Source: Himantopus leucocephalus
Taxonomy: Eukaryota; Chordata; Aves; Charadriiformes; Recurvirostridae
Reading direction: 5' to 3'
NCBI GenBank assembly: GCA_003993805.1
Contig: RSEF01000005.1
Coordinates: forward strand, 41,781,215-41,845,214
Length of the DNA: 64,000 bases
The translations under genes and the position numbers were made by a program. This document shows, in pieces, positions 1 through 12,535 of this stretch. The notes under the pieces were generated by a model. That model ran no database searches. It had not been told where the DNA came from and was given only the letters and a program-made list of their open reading frames with translations. Numbering within the stretch: position 1 is the first letter of the stretch; each line of letters opens with the position of its first letter.

Positions 1-1741
1 TGAGGCCCAGCTCCTCGCCAGTCCCCTCCCTTGAGGAATGTGTCACGGGCATGGCCTCACACACACTGGCTCACACACAGCTTGGCTGCGACTCCTCGCT
101 GAGCACAGAGAGGAAGATCTAAAGCAATCACAGTAGCTTCTTCCCTGACACGCCATGTACCATGCAGCTCTCCTATGCTCACAAGCTTGGGGAAAAAAAA
201 CCCACCCAACCCACCATGAAATCACAACCTTTCTTTAGCACCTCTGTGCAATGTTAAGTTCTGTGCAAGGGGTGGATTTAGCCCTCTGCGTCTTTGCAAG
301 GCAGAGCAGTGGCATCAGAGCACTTCACAGCCACGTAACAGAAACTCCAGGAGAAGCAGCCTCATTTTTATGTCACACGGCAAATAAGGGTACGTTAGCA
401 AAAAAGAGATATACAGGGCTACTTCAGCATGCTCTGAATGAGCTGGTTTGGATTTTGGCAGAAAGATAGCCTCGTTCATATGGACTTTATATCCAGATGA
501 GAACGAAGCTATATTAATTCAAATGGAGAGCACCATGAGATTGTATCCAAGCTGAGTTATCACTGCATGGTGCTCTCCTGTGCCCTGTAAATACACCTTA
601 AATAGCATAGACAAGAACAGAACCTCTCTGTCTTGAATACATCATGTGCCTTGCCATGAGATCCTGGGATTCATTCACCTGATGAAACTCCATGGAAACT
701 TGCAGGACAGACTGCCTTCTGCAATTTGGGAAGCTTGTTCTCCAGAGTTGTTGTGCTACACCTGCATCATTCTTCCAGAGAAGTTTCTTTTTGCCACATT
801 ATCAGATGACACAATTCACATTTTTAAATTCGTAGAAACGGGATGTTAGAAAATGTATAGCCTGTGTAAATTTTTTCATGTCTCTTTTTTAAGTTTCCAA
901 AGCAAATAGCTTCTGTTAAAAACAAGTTATTTTATTTTTCACTTTCTCACTGGTCACTAGCTCTCATCCAGGCAGAAAGCAAGGCTCTAATTTGGAGGCA
1001 GGTGGACTGCTGGTCATAACCATAGGGCATTTCTTATTTCTCGGCTGTATCAGCAAATTGCCCAAGAAAACACTTTCTTAAATCTCGGTGGGTCTTTTAT
1101 GGAATTTAACAAAAAGCTGAGCTTTAGAGGAATTATTTGCAAGTCTTCTATGTTAACTACTATTGTTCTGAGTGGTGGCAGTAATTTGGAGAAATTGTTA
1201 CTCACTCCAAAAAACTTTAAGCAAAGAGCAAATAAGACTTTACACCAAAAGCCACAACATCAGGAAGCAGCCCCCTGCCCTGAACTGCTCATTGAGTCCC
1301 TCCTTCAAAGGTGATTTCTTCAACCAGATTCTCCATAAATGCAAACTCCTGTTTCACCTCCTTCTTCAGAATGTGTGAGTCTGTGCAGAGAAACTGCTTC
1401 TGCGTTGTTACATTATGCTTGCAAAATGTTACCTGTTCCCCTTGCGAACATTAAATGAGTCATGAAGATGGAGAGCCTCAGTGGTCCATGTAATGGCAAG
1501 ATTGCAAACAAATGCCATACAGCCATTACCTTTATTTCATGGTACAGAGCAAGCAAAAAGTAAGGAAGTTCCCTGACAAAAATGTCATTAAGGCCGTGGC
1601 ATGACAGTGATGACTGCATAGTTACTGTTCATCTCTGAGAGTTAGTTTGTGTTTCCAGATGCCTCATAAGTGATAATTTTTACTACAACTAATTACAGAC
1701 ACACTGTGGTGACTCCCCAGCCAGACTTGTAACCCTTTTAT
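1..1741. other. unique noncoding sequence
   Basis: No coding region, RNA gene or recognisable transposon was found here. Short open frames of 60-72 codons occur in several registers, with no family resemblance and no splice framework. The only structured item is the 13-bp inverted repeat at 525-578. The stretch is probably intronic or intergenic. Confidence 0.6.
525..578. repeat. 13-bp perfect inverted repeat (hairpin)
   Basis: GGAGAGCACCATG at 525-537 is the exact reverse complement of CATGGTGCTCTCC at 566-578, leaving a 28-base loop. Pairing does not continue beyond the 13 bp on either side. The stem is therefore shorter than a typical microRNA precursor and there are no flanking TA or other target duplications. 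It may be chance, a cruciform, or a remnant of a small palindromic element. Confidence 0.6.
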
Positions 1742-1773
1742 GTTATTGTTATTATCATTATTATTATTATTAT
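1742..1773 (+). repeat. (ATT)n microsatellite, imperfect
   Basis: A run of about ten TTA/ATT units, interrupted by a GTT and an ATC unit. It is an ordinary trinucleotide microsatellite and probably length-variable. Confidence 0.85.
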
Positions 1774-1819
1774 AAGCAGCATTCAGTACCTGGGCCCTTT
1801 GACACTAAACACCACGCAT

Positions 1820-1835
1820 ATGTAAATATGCAAAT
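1820..1835 (+). promoter_or_regulatory. two adjacent octamer motifs (possible POU site)
   Basis: ATGTAAAT at 1820-1827 is followed directly by the perfect octamer ATGCAAAT at 1828-1835, both on the plus strand. Octamers of this form are bound by POU-domain factors such as Oct1/Oct2. Head-to-tail copies with an 8-bp period can hold two proteins. The surroundings are AT-rich, so a chance origin is possible. Function is inferred from the motif alone. Confidence 0.3.
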
Positions 1836-4800
1836 ATAGTCTCTACTGCAAATACTTTGTAATTTGAGGCCTGGTCCGCATCATTTTTGTATAAATGTAA
1901 CTATCCCACTTCACAGGAATGATTTTATAAGAATATTGCACTGAACAAAGTTATATAACTATAACCACATTTATGTTAGTCTAGCTTACATCTCCAAAGA
2001 AGCTATGCTGAACTAAGTATGTCATACCAAAGTAATATTCATGCCAGAACTGTACCAGTTTAACTATACTGGGATCCAAAATCACAGTGAAACCAGTACT
2101 CAAACTGTCTGAGACTAATGCAAGGAAAACTAGGGCACACATATGCTAGAAGGCAGAGGTACAGTCAGTACAGACATCAGCAATTTCACATCTGTACCTC
2201 AACTTACCTCTGGAAAGAATCTCCTACTGAAAATTTTGGGTATGCATTGCCTTTTCAGGTACCTGAAACAAAGATGCCTTGTTTCCAATAGCTTTCTCTG
2301 TTGTGTTTGACTGGCTTTTTAACTGTATTATACTGAGGCAGCAATATTACTGACCTCTTATTAAATTCCAGGAAATCCACATGCATTAGCAGCATTATGA
2401 ATGTCCAGAAAGAAGGAAGCCCATGCCTTACTAGGCACTAGAGAGTCTACGAGGGACACTGACCGACCAATGGATCCTCTGATGCACACACAGTAAGATG
2501 TAAGCCTCAGCTGAACTCTTCTGTAATTGGGGCATTTGGACAGTCCCAGTCCCATATGGATTTCCTGGACTCTAATAAGAGTGAGCTCATTCTGCAGTCT
2601 TTCCCTAAGGGATAATAATAAGGTCTTCCTCCTCTACCTGTCACCTATTTCATGAAACTTGCGTGAACTTAATACCTTTCAGACTTCTGACTGGGTGCAA
2701 AATGTGTTTGAAATTAGATAACAGGTTCAAAAGTTACACAAACTCACCCAGTGCAATCACATACGCAGTATTTCCTCAGAAAAACAGGCCTAACAATAAA
2801 TACGAGTTAAACAGACAAGGCATTTTTCCTAAGGGACACGATGTTGCAATATAATCTATATTTCATTTTCTTTAAAAAATGAAACAAAACCAACCCAAAA
2901 AAAACCCACCCAACCAAACAAAAAACCCCACCCCTCTTTGAAACTAAAAAGAGACGGATCTGGAATCAGGAGCCCTCACCTGTGCAGTGCTCAGCTTCAT
3001 CCTGCTTCACTCTTCTTGTGCTGCCATACCTCTCCTTGCTGATGAGGTATCCCACCTCTGCCCCGCTCTGCCTTACATGTAGCATAGGAAGAGGGCAGGC
3101 AAGGGCTCCGTGAGTGCTCCTGGAATCTATGACTGGTGGCAGATTTAGGGACAACGGTTTCCTTGCCCCCCCCGACAGAAGTGCATGGGCTAACAGCAAA
3201 CTTTCACATGCTGATACATTGTCACTGTCGCACACAAACCCCTGGAATTGGAAGCCAAGTTATCCTTCTAGATTTAGCCCCTCTTTTTACCGATTCCTCC
3301 GTTTCAAACCACCTCTGTTCACTCTGGATCTCTTAGGGAACTTGAGGATTTGAAGGAATGATGGTAGTCTGCAACCTGGATAGCTTTTTTTCTTCTGTGT
3401 TGTATTACTCCAAGGAGGCCGAGTAGGTCCTCTGCATGCTCAGAATCCAACTTCCTACTAGACAGGTTTCTCAGAAGAAAATGCAGCAGACAGCTATGTT
3501 CTCTAGAGTCAGATCTCGGGATAGGTCTGGATTGTTGGTCCCGTATGAGGTATCAATTCTATGTCTTTGTGTTATCACTCCACTCCCTCCCCCTTCACAA
3601 ACTCAAAACACTTTCTCTGAATAATCACAACTGCACTGATTTCTTCCCTCTGCAAGGGAGCCTGGAGCCTGCACTGATATTTTTAGGTAACCCACTTGCT
3701 CAGTTTTCTTTCCCCTCTGTGAATAGATCCTTCACTTATTCTAACTCATACCGCCACATATATTCCTTGTCTCTTTCTTGTTCTGGCACTCTCTCAGACT
3801 GTAAATGCAGGACCTGCTGCTTAGATACAGGGCTGCACTATCACTTTATGCTAGTTTTTGTGTCTGGGCTTTCCCAGGGCTGTATGCACTATGACCAGAA
3901 GTAGAGAACTAGAGACCACAAGGAGACCTTGATAAAAGTAGTAAGTGGTTGAAGCATTATGTAGGAAGCCAAGCAAAAATTCCAATTAGTATTTTTATTA
4001 TTATCTATCAAAGTTGATAAAGATCCCATTCCAAAGGAAGTGGGTAAGAGACCCAGCCAGCAAAGGAAGGTAACCTACAAGAAGTTTCTCATCCAAATTC
4101 TCTCTTGTTTCATAGTGACAGTTGGCATAAAATACCACTACTCAGACATGAGGAGGCTTTGGTGCCAAGTTTGTGGAAGTATGAACCAGTGACAAGACAG
4201 GAGAGGATCAGTCAGTTCTTGTGTGGCTGTGTCCAGCCCACACTGCTGCTGTCTGAAAGGAGTTTCCCCTTGGGTTCTAACCATATCCTGGTTTCCTGTT
4301 CTTCCCGTCTTATGCTTTGGGAATCTTAGGAATGTCTTTTTACACATACCTCAGACTATGTGTTTTGTCCTACCCCACTGCTTTTTTTCCTCATGCTTTC
4401 CATTCTCATCCCCAGTCTTTCTGTTTCCCTTTCCTTTTTATTTTGGCCCACAAACAACCCCCTTCCCCAGCATGTCAACAGCAGTGGGAAGTAACCTAAT
4501 TAATAGTTCCTTGATAGCCTACCCCACACACGCACACACCCATCCCCCCAGTATCCCACTGGCAATTCAACAGCCCTCTCTAAAGAAAGGAAAATATTTC
4601 CATACTAATTAATAACAACATTGGGTATTTCTGGGCGGAAGGATCTGGGATTCCCACCTGGGCCTAGATCTCTTGAGCTGACAGAGCAATTGTACCTCAA
4701 AGCACATTTCCTTTCCCAAATCCTTGTGTCATTAACTGTTTACAGTGCTCTTTGTATCAAACATCTTTGTCAGCCCAGCTTGTATGTTAGCTGGTATCTT

Positions 4801-6105
4801 TGCAATTAAATTCAGGATGAATTCCTTCAGCACTCAGCCTGTGTCTCTCTTTCAGCACATGGCACTTGCTCATAAACTTACATTGCTTCCCTTCTCTCTT
4901 CTGCAGCAGGATTCACGTGAGCCAGGGACCTTTCCAGGCTGTGGTTCTCAAAGGACAGATGCTACTAGATCCATTTAAAATGTCTCTGCTGCTTGACATC
5001 CCCTGACATCCACTTCATTGTCTCTGTTTCTGCCACAACCACTTGTAAAAAAATCAAGTGCTGTTTTCGAAGCATGTCTACAGAGGAGTAGTTCTCAGTG
5101 CTGACTGATCTATAGCACAGATTTTTTCTATGTATAGTAGGATAGTCTCACTCCTGTCTTCACACAGGAGAAGGGAAAGGTAGGAAATGCTTCACTGAGG
5201 ACTGTGTTGAGAGATGGGCTTCCACAGAAGAGAGGGAGCATATGTGAATTTTGATACCCCATCCCGGAATCACCAAAAAGGAAGAGTTGTGTCTCCTGCC
5301 TCTAGAGGTGCCATGAAATGTGACTAGTTGCTTCTTCTGCATCACAGGCCAGCAAAAAGAATGAAAAGCAAATAAAGAAAAGTGTGGGAAATGCTGGTGC
5401 TTCTGAAAAAATGCAAGACACAGAGCTCTTCCCAGTGAGAAAAAACAATAGTGGTCCTATACCACCTATCAGCTCCTTAAAGCTATGACAAATAAGCAAA
5501 AGTATTTCCTAGAAGCCTTATACAGACAGCATTGTGTTGGGGACACCAGTATTGAAGTGAGACTGCCAGATCCCATTCCACACATTGGAGGACAGCAGGC
5601 TGCCTCCAGGGACTGTTGAAGTAGCAAAAACACCACCAGCAGCTACAGAAAGGTTCACAGCAAGCAAGAAGTGGCCTGCAAGCGTGGGTCCTTCTCCTAC
5701 CCAGAGTGAGCTGAAAAAATACTTTCAGATAAGCATTTAGACATAATAAATGCACAAGGAGCATAATTACTAAGCAGTGAGCCAGTGAAAGGCATCTTCA
5801 AAACAGTGTAATAAGGAAGGAACTGTAAAACAATAAAGAAGGGAGATAAGTGAGGTGCTTCCACTTATTCTGTCACTGCAGTGCTGCCTGTGCAGCCTCC
5901 ACTGTGTCACACACTCCACGTGTCCATTTCCCATGCCAGTCTTCTTCCATTTTATCCCCCAGCTACTGCCCAAGCCTCATTGCATCCCCACTGTCCCCGG
6001 TGCCTGCCTGGTGACAGTCTTCCCCAGTCTCTCTCATCTCCACAAATAACCATCCTTGTACAGCAAAGCCTCGTACATTGAAGCACACATTTCCATCCAC
6101 AAGGC
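1836..6105. other. unique noncoding sequence with low-complexity patches
   Basis: No gene was recognised. An A/C-rich low-complexity tract lies at 2881-2934. A pyrimidine-rich stretch at roughly 4370-4560 produces the longest open frame here (129 codons, plus strand, Phe/Pro/Ser-rich), which is explained by base composition rather than coding. The open frame of 119 codons at 3545-3904 is likewise unremarkable. Confidence 0.55.
2881..2934 (+). repeat. A/C-rich low-complexity tract
   Basis: About 54 bases made almost only of A and C (blocks of AAAAC, CCAACC and AAAACCCC). There are no G residues after the first base. It is simple low-complexity DNA. Confidence 0.8.
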
Positions 6106-6207
6106 TGAAAGAAGGAAGGATGGAAGGAACGAAGGAAGAAAGGATCCCTCTTAAAGGAGGAGGAAGAAGGATGGAGGCAGAGGCAAATAGGAGGGAGAGT
6201 GAGAGGG
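6106..6207 (+). repeat. purine-rich (GAAG/GGAA)n tract
   Basis: Tetranucleotide-like GAAG, GGAA and GGAT units fill 6106-6144. After a short break, a GGAGGAAGAAGG purine run continues to about 6207. Long polypurine tracts can form triplex DNA. The tract sits immediately next to the CpG-dense conserved-looking block at 6225. Confidence 0.75.
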
Positions 6208-6224
6208 GCCATAAATTCCCTTCT

Positions 6225-6560
6225 AATTCCAAATAATTCCGATTACACGGATGAGTAGTTTTCAATCAGAAAGATAATCTCAAAGATAGATGGCAGGATA
6301 ATTGCTCGTCGGCGCGACGTAAATATTGTGTCGTTTCTATTAATCTCAGCGAATCGGGTGTCAGGGTTGTCACTCATTCATCAAAACAAATTAAAAAAAA
6401 ACATATTAAAAAAAGAGAGAGATGCTGGAGGGAGGGGGATGTGTCTCCAATAAGCAGCTGAAGGCGCGCAAGGTAATGAATGCTGCTTACATGCTGTTTG
6501 TATTTTTTGGCTTATAAAAGCTAAAAGTAACTCAGGCAGTAGGTCTTTATTAACCTCTCA
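6225..6560. promoter_or_regulatory. putative deeply conserved enhancer (CpG-dense core)
   Basis: The core holds eight CpG dinucleotides within 50 bases (6307, 6310, 6313, 6315, 6318, 6332, 6350 and 6355), although the surroundings are AT-rich and CpG-poor. It is not a CpG island: the GC content is low and the CpGs lie among TAAT, AAATATTG and ATTAATC motifs. Homeodomain-type cores (ATTAAT, ATAATT, GTAATGAATG) and GATAAT sites recur. Vertebrate DNA loses methylated CpG quickly, so CpG retention here suggests strong constraint or germline hypomethylation. The combination resembles ultraconserved noncoding elements near developmental genes. Identity with a known element cannot be checked here. 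Confidence 0.5.
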
Positions 6561-7572
6561 GTAAGGACTGCAAGGGGCACTGCTGCATGCGGAACAGAGC
6601 AATAGGGCTGCAGAATGAGACTGTGGTTGCACAACAAGGGGAAGGAAGCGGACAACACGCCCTAGATATTGGGGCTGAATAGTCTGGGCATTAACAACAG
6701 GCAGGAGGTACTGCAGATTCACTGTACCTGGATGAAAGGACACGGATCATAGCATAAACAAAGGCAGTGCCTCCATCTGCCATGTATAGGAGTGGGCAGC
6801 GAACATAGCATGATGTGGGGAGGTCAGCAAGCAGGTCACACAGTACTCTGTGGTATGATATCCCCACTGGCTGCAGGATGACAGCATGTCTCTGCCCCGC
6901 TGCTATATCCCCTGTCTCCCTAGCATTGCATCCCCAGGCATTGTGAACCCCCCTCCTCCCTGCCCTTGCAACCTGCCTGGCCTCAGGCACCCTTCTCACA
7001 GGACAAATACAGCCCTTTTGTCCCCTGGCCCGTCACTGACTAGTTCATTTCTGTTCACTGCTTAGTTCATTTCTGCTGATGCAGTAGGACCCATCCTCCA
7101 CCCTGCACCCCCCAGCACTGTCCCTCTCTCCTGGGACCCTTCACTTGCCTGGGACCTACAGGTAACAGCTTGGGTCACACCCTGGTCAGTCACCAGTGTT
7201 TCCCTGCTGACTGCACAGAGAGGTTCCTTGGGAAGACCCTCATCCCACTCTAATATCCCTTTCCTGAGGGTTGACACCTCTTTTCCCCAGGTTAGCAGCT
7301 GTAGTCTTAGCTTTCTGTAGTGCATGCTGGGCTGAAACTACCACTTATATCTCACAGGTGGCACAGCTTTACTGGTGGAGATCAGGTTGGAACAAGCAAC
7401 CACAAAGAAAAGGCTCCCCATGCAACTTTCTCCTTACCCAAGAACATAGTTACATCTTTCCAAGAGTGGAAAACTTCTGCTAGACAGTAGCCTCCAGCCA
7501 CACTATCTTGTGCTGCAACCCACAAGAGCTGGTGAACCAGTCAAGGCTAGATAAGCATTTGGAGAAATCACT

Positions 7573-7620
7573 TCCCCGGTAAACTGAGGCGTGGGCAGGA
7601 AGCAGTTCGTAACTGCAGAG
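7573..7620 (-). mobile_element. possible MIR SINE fragment, antisense
   Basis: The plus strand reads GGTAAACTGAGGCGTGGGCA, then GGAAGCAGTTCGTAACTGC. This resembles the reverse complement of the MIR 3' half (GGAAACTGAGGCACAGAGAGGTTAAGTAACTTGC). It is only about 48 bases with several mismatches, so the assignment is tentative. Confidence 0.3.
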
Positions 7621-10600
7621 GGAGGTTCTCCAAGCCAGGACTGTTTGAGCCTGCTCCTTGCTGCTGTGATGTGACAGGGAGCCCTTTCACGATCATCTAT
7701 AGTCACTGAAGTGGTGCCCTTTGAACAAGTCACCTTGGTTTGCTGTTGCCTATGTAGCATTTTTGTGGGGCTTGAAGAAAGCTGTTCCTTTCCCTGCCTG
7801 CAGTCTGGAGTGGCCAAAACACCACCTGAAGCTTGTGCTCTGACTGATGTGTTGTAAGTACTTTGGGATGAAAGAAATGCAAAGGTATTATGTTTTTAGA
7901 CCAGACTTAGTTTGTCAACTAAGACAAGTTTTGCCCTCCTGAGCTCCAGGAAGAAGCTGACAGTTTTTGGCTGTAAGTTAGCTTAGTGCTTTACAAACAG
8001 CCCACTAACACAAGGACCTGAACCAGTGCCCAGGGGCTGTCTTCACTAAACGGATTTGAAAAATGCTAATATTTCATCCTTGGCCATGTCAGTGCTTCTG
8101 TTTATTTACTGCTGTTGTTTGCTAAGTGAACTTATTTATTTAAAAAGCCATTCTATGGGTAGTTCCTGCTGAAAGTTGGAAACAAATTCCCCACGGGTGT
8201 CTTCATGCCAGGTTATGGCAGAACTGGTGCCAATGTAGGCCAAGAATCATTAGGAGTGAGTGCTGTTCTCACTGCACAGTCCTCTGGGACAGAGGGAGCT
8301 GGGAGACTTGTCCCAGCAATACTTTTAACCTGTCAATCCAGCCAGCAACGCAATATCCGCTGGGGATTTCAGCTGCTTCTGTGATCCTGCCTTATCTCCC
8401 TACATCCCCTGGCGTGCCCGCCACTCGGTGAAATGTCACTTCTCTCTCCCCTTCTTCCAAGATGGAAGTGAACTTGTGTGCCTGGCAGGGGGGCTGACAG
8501 ACAAGAGCTGAAAGGCTGTCAAGGACCCACTGAAAAGCAGGCAAGCCACACTGTGTCAGATTTCGGGGTCTAACACTGCAGCTTTCTGTCTGCTCTCAGG
8601 CTAGCTCTAAATGGAGCCTTTGATAGGCAGCCAGGCAGCTGTCATCACAGGGTCGGCCTCAGAAGCAGGAGGGTATGAGCACCTGGGAAGCACATGCCAG
8701 TGAGCAGAGAATAGCAGCAGTATTGTAAGGCTGGGTACTGCACAGAACCAGGAACACTGGAACGAGGGGAGAGTCGAGCATTGGACAATGGGATACACCA
8801 AGTGAATCCATCCACAAGTCCTGGAGAAACCTCAGTTCCACAATGACTTCTCAGGAGTGAAGTGTCCCACAAAACCAGCCTCCTACTAACTCCTCGGTGC
8901 TCATTTCCCCCTCTAAGAAATTAGCCTAAAGGAGACCTCTCGAGGGGAAAGAGTACAAAGGCAATTATCTTTGATAACCACCCAACATTATTTCCCACTT
9001 CCCATGGCTGGGGACTGTAGTAGCTTTGACTTCCCCATGGCTGGAGTCAGGGCACCTAAATATGACTTGATGCTCAATAAGAGTATGCCTCCTCCCAGTA
9101 TGTCTCAGCTTTCCCAGTGAGCACCTGGATGAGTCCCTACTGCTGAGCTCACCCATGATGGACTTGAGGGAAGAATAAAATGCCACACTAAAGAGGAACT
9201 CCATGATTCCCCCACTCAAGGGCCTGATCCCTATACCCATGCAAGCTGGAGTTACAATTATGAACTTAATTAAATACAACCATAGAAACTATACACAACT
9301 ATACATAAATAATTAATTTACAGCTATCAATTAAGCCAGTTCTCTCACTCTGGAACAAGATTGGTCCTTTGTTTAGTGTACTTCTTTCAAGGTACCTCTG
9401 AAACAGCTTGGTGAGGTAACCAGCTGACAATCTGGACCTCCAGGTAATGCTTTTTTCAGAGACACTCTTGGAAAACCAGCATCTGTGGAGTGAAAGTTCT
9501 GTCACAATGAGAAACTGGATGAAAGTGAAAATGTTATTAAAGAATGAACACCCAGTCTTCAGCATGAGACCAGGTCAAAAGCTCAGTCGCAGCAGGGTCT
9601 ATGCTAGGACTACAGTGGTATATTACGAGTGACCTGGAAACTGAGAAGAACAGGTGGTAGAACACTGCAGATAACAGCCTCATTTAAATTAATCAAGGTA
9701 AAAGTGAACTGAGAAGAACCCGAGAGTGACAAAGCTGGATAGAAAGGCAGACAATTGTGGGTGAAATCCAGTGGCAGCCAGGCAATGCAGACTGCCCTCA
9801 GACAGCACTTCCATGAGGCTGGAATTTCCAAATGAATACAGGAAACATAGACAGTTCAATGGAAATGACCTTTCACTCTACAGCAGTGGCAAGGAAAGAA
9901 AAAAAAAAAGCTGGGAGCGGAGAGGGAAAAGCACTCATTGAGATAGACCAGGAAGGAAATACTAAGCGATAACAGATAGGAATTTTTGTCCCTATGTTCT
10001 GTGCTCTACAGTAGCACTATCTCTGAATGCCAGAGGAGTCTCTTAGGGGAAACGTCTCTTCCCTCCTTCTTTTTCCTTCCTTAGATACTACCGTAAAGAG
10101 CACAAGGGAACCATGCCCTCAGAGAGAGCTACCATAGTTTGTTAGCACTCAATATCTTCTGGAAGAGAGCAAAAACAGGAGTGCAAAGCTGGGAAAGTGC
10201 CTGGAGAATATAGAATATATGAAGCCACATTAACTCATGGGGCTTACCCTCACCAGGTAGGATTGAAGGTACAGATTAAGCAGGATTAAAAATAGGATCA
10301 GATAGGTATATGAATTATTATGTGATCTATCCAGGCTCTCCAGTCTTCCGTTCTCTCACTAACAGCAACCAAAACTTGCTGCAAGAACCTCATAGTAGTT
10401 TGGGGCAACCTACCTTCTCTTGTAAAATTATCATCCTGACAGTCAGAGATTCATTTAAAACTCATAAGCTGGTAAGACTTTGAACATCAGAGAATAGTGG
10501 TGCATTCAGCCCCACATCTGTGACTGGATAACAGCTGAGGGAGCCTCCCACAGGCTTTATGGATAAATTGGGTGGCAACTCCTTGGCCTAAGGGCCTGAT

Positions 10601-12489
10601 TTGTCTTTAGGCTTTGTGCACTAACACAATAGCTGTTTCAATATCTAAAGTTCCTACAGAATGAGATGAGAACAATATAGAGCTGTCCCCTGAGCTTGCC
10701 AATGCACCACCAACTGGACCCACTTTCTTGGAAAAAAGGCAAAGAAAATCCAAATTTGGAGGCTGAAGCCAACTTCAAACCAGCAGAAAGAGGAAAAAAA
10801 AAGCCTTACCCCCAAACTCGACTCTTCTGGAGCATCAACCACCCTGGGAAAGAGGACTCAGGAACAGGAAGATAATTGGTGCACACTGGTGTGATGATAA
10901 CTTCTACGCTTCTGCATGTCACCCCACCTAGGTCTATTTCAGGTACTGGATGGCTCTTTTCAGTGTAACTCCCCCAACACCACCTTCTGTCCAGACCTCC
11001 CTCCTCTGCCTCTCTAGATGAGGAGATAGGTGTGGACACCAGAAGCTGCAGCAAGATAAGTCTGACTTGTTACCCAGAGGCAGAACAACTGTGCTGGCCA
11101 TGTGAACCCAGCTTGCAGAGGTCAGGCTGGAAAGCACTGCAGGGTACAAAAAGCCATCAAGGGAAAAAATGATAAGCTTCCTTCCCTTGTTACATTTCCC
11201 AGCTCTGCCTCACCCTTCCATGACCTTTAGAGACTGGCAACCCACTACTGCTGAAATCCCCTCTCTTGGACACAGCCTTTCCCACATGATGTAACAGCCC
11301 AGGACCAGCCAGCTCCACCATTTGGTGGCTGACCCAAACATGGCCTAAACTGAGCAGCAGTACCTCATTCAGAGCTTGTAAAAGTGGTTCTCGGGCCTGT
11401 CAGAATCGATGCTAACCTACAAAACAGTTTTAATATATATTCCCTTTCACCTTCTCACCTCTCCCTGATCCACTGAGGATGGGATAGGCACAGCAGAACC
11501 TCTCCAGACTGGTGAAATGAATGGTACAACCTCACCCTGAGGAAAGTTCATTGACTTCCCCTCAGCTTCTGCCAGCCTTACTTGAGCACTACGAAGGCTT
11601 TGTAGAGACTTCATCACTGCTGTGAGCACTTCTGGGGGCATCCACGACCTTGCTCACTGGAAAGTCCCCACGTAGAGCAGCACAGCACTCATGGCACCCA
11701 GCTATGAGACAAGCATGTAGAACTGCTCTTCAAGGGATGGATTTTCAGAGTCCTCTCACATCACATCACTGTCCAGAGCTGCCGCCTACAGCTGGTGAGG
11801 GATGTAGGGGCCATGTTTACCACATGTCCCAGCAGAACAGGTATGTCAGGGACATAAGGAAGCACAACCTGCAGCAATGGCCCAACACAGTCTGGGCTGA
11901 CAATGAGGCAGATTCCCCAACAGCACTAAGGGTGAATGTTAACCTCCAAGAGCACGACTGCTCCCTTTTGTCTCTCAAATGCTAAATGGACAAAACACAA
12001 AGTGCGAGTCCAATGTCCCAACAAAAACCCGGGACTCCCAGGCCTGAGCTTGGCTCACTCACATTAACAGCGCCTGGCACCAACCTCATTACTTTCCTTC
12101 TCCTCTTTCTCTACCAGAAGTTGGTGTTGACCAGGAGGTCATGTTTGAGCAGCTCTCTGGAGATGCTGGGAGGGGAGCCCTGAAGAAGGCCAGAGCAGGT
12201 TGGTTATATTGCATTTAGTTATTGATTTCACTCATTTCCTCCCCTATCATTCTCCTGCTCCCGCATTGCAGTAAAATTCTTTTGCTCCCACTCCTGCTCC
12301 CCATTCAGATTCATTCTGACATTGTGATTAGCTACATTGGTCTGAGGACACTCTAAAGATGGAGCTCCCTACGGAGGACGTTGGTCCTCTGCTTCAAAGC
12401 ATGCCCACTAATTCAGCTGCATGCACATAGCGCTTCTGACCACGCTCCCACCAGCTCGCATCAGCATTCAGACACAGTCTATAGGCCAT

Positions 12490-12535
12490 ATCCAAACCTC
12501 ACTGAAGCTTCTGGGAGGCTTTCCATTGACTTCCA
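12490..12535. repeat. possible old palindromic interspersed repeat
   Basis: CACTGAAGCTTCTGGGAGGC followed by TTTCCATTGACTTCCAC resembles the self-complementary motif 'CATTGAAGTCAATGGGA..TCCCATTGACTTCAATG' found in many copies in turtle, crocodile and bird genomes. The match is short and recalled, not searched. Confidence 0.25.

Noticed and set aside
9218..9245. AAGGGCCTGATCCCTATACCC, resembling an amniote repeat motif
   Set aside because: Under 30 bases of similarity; not enough to call an element.
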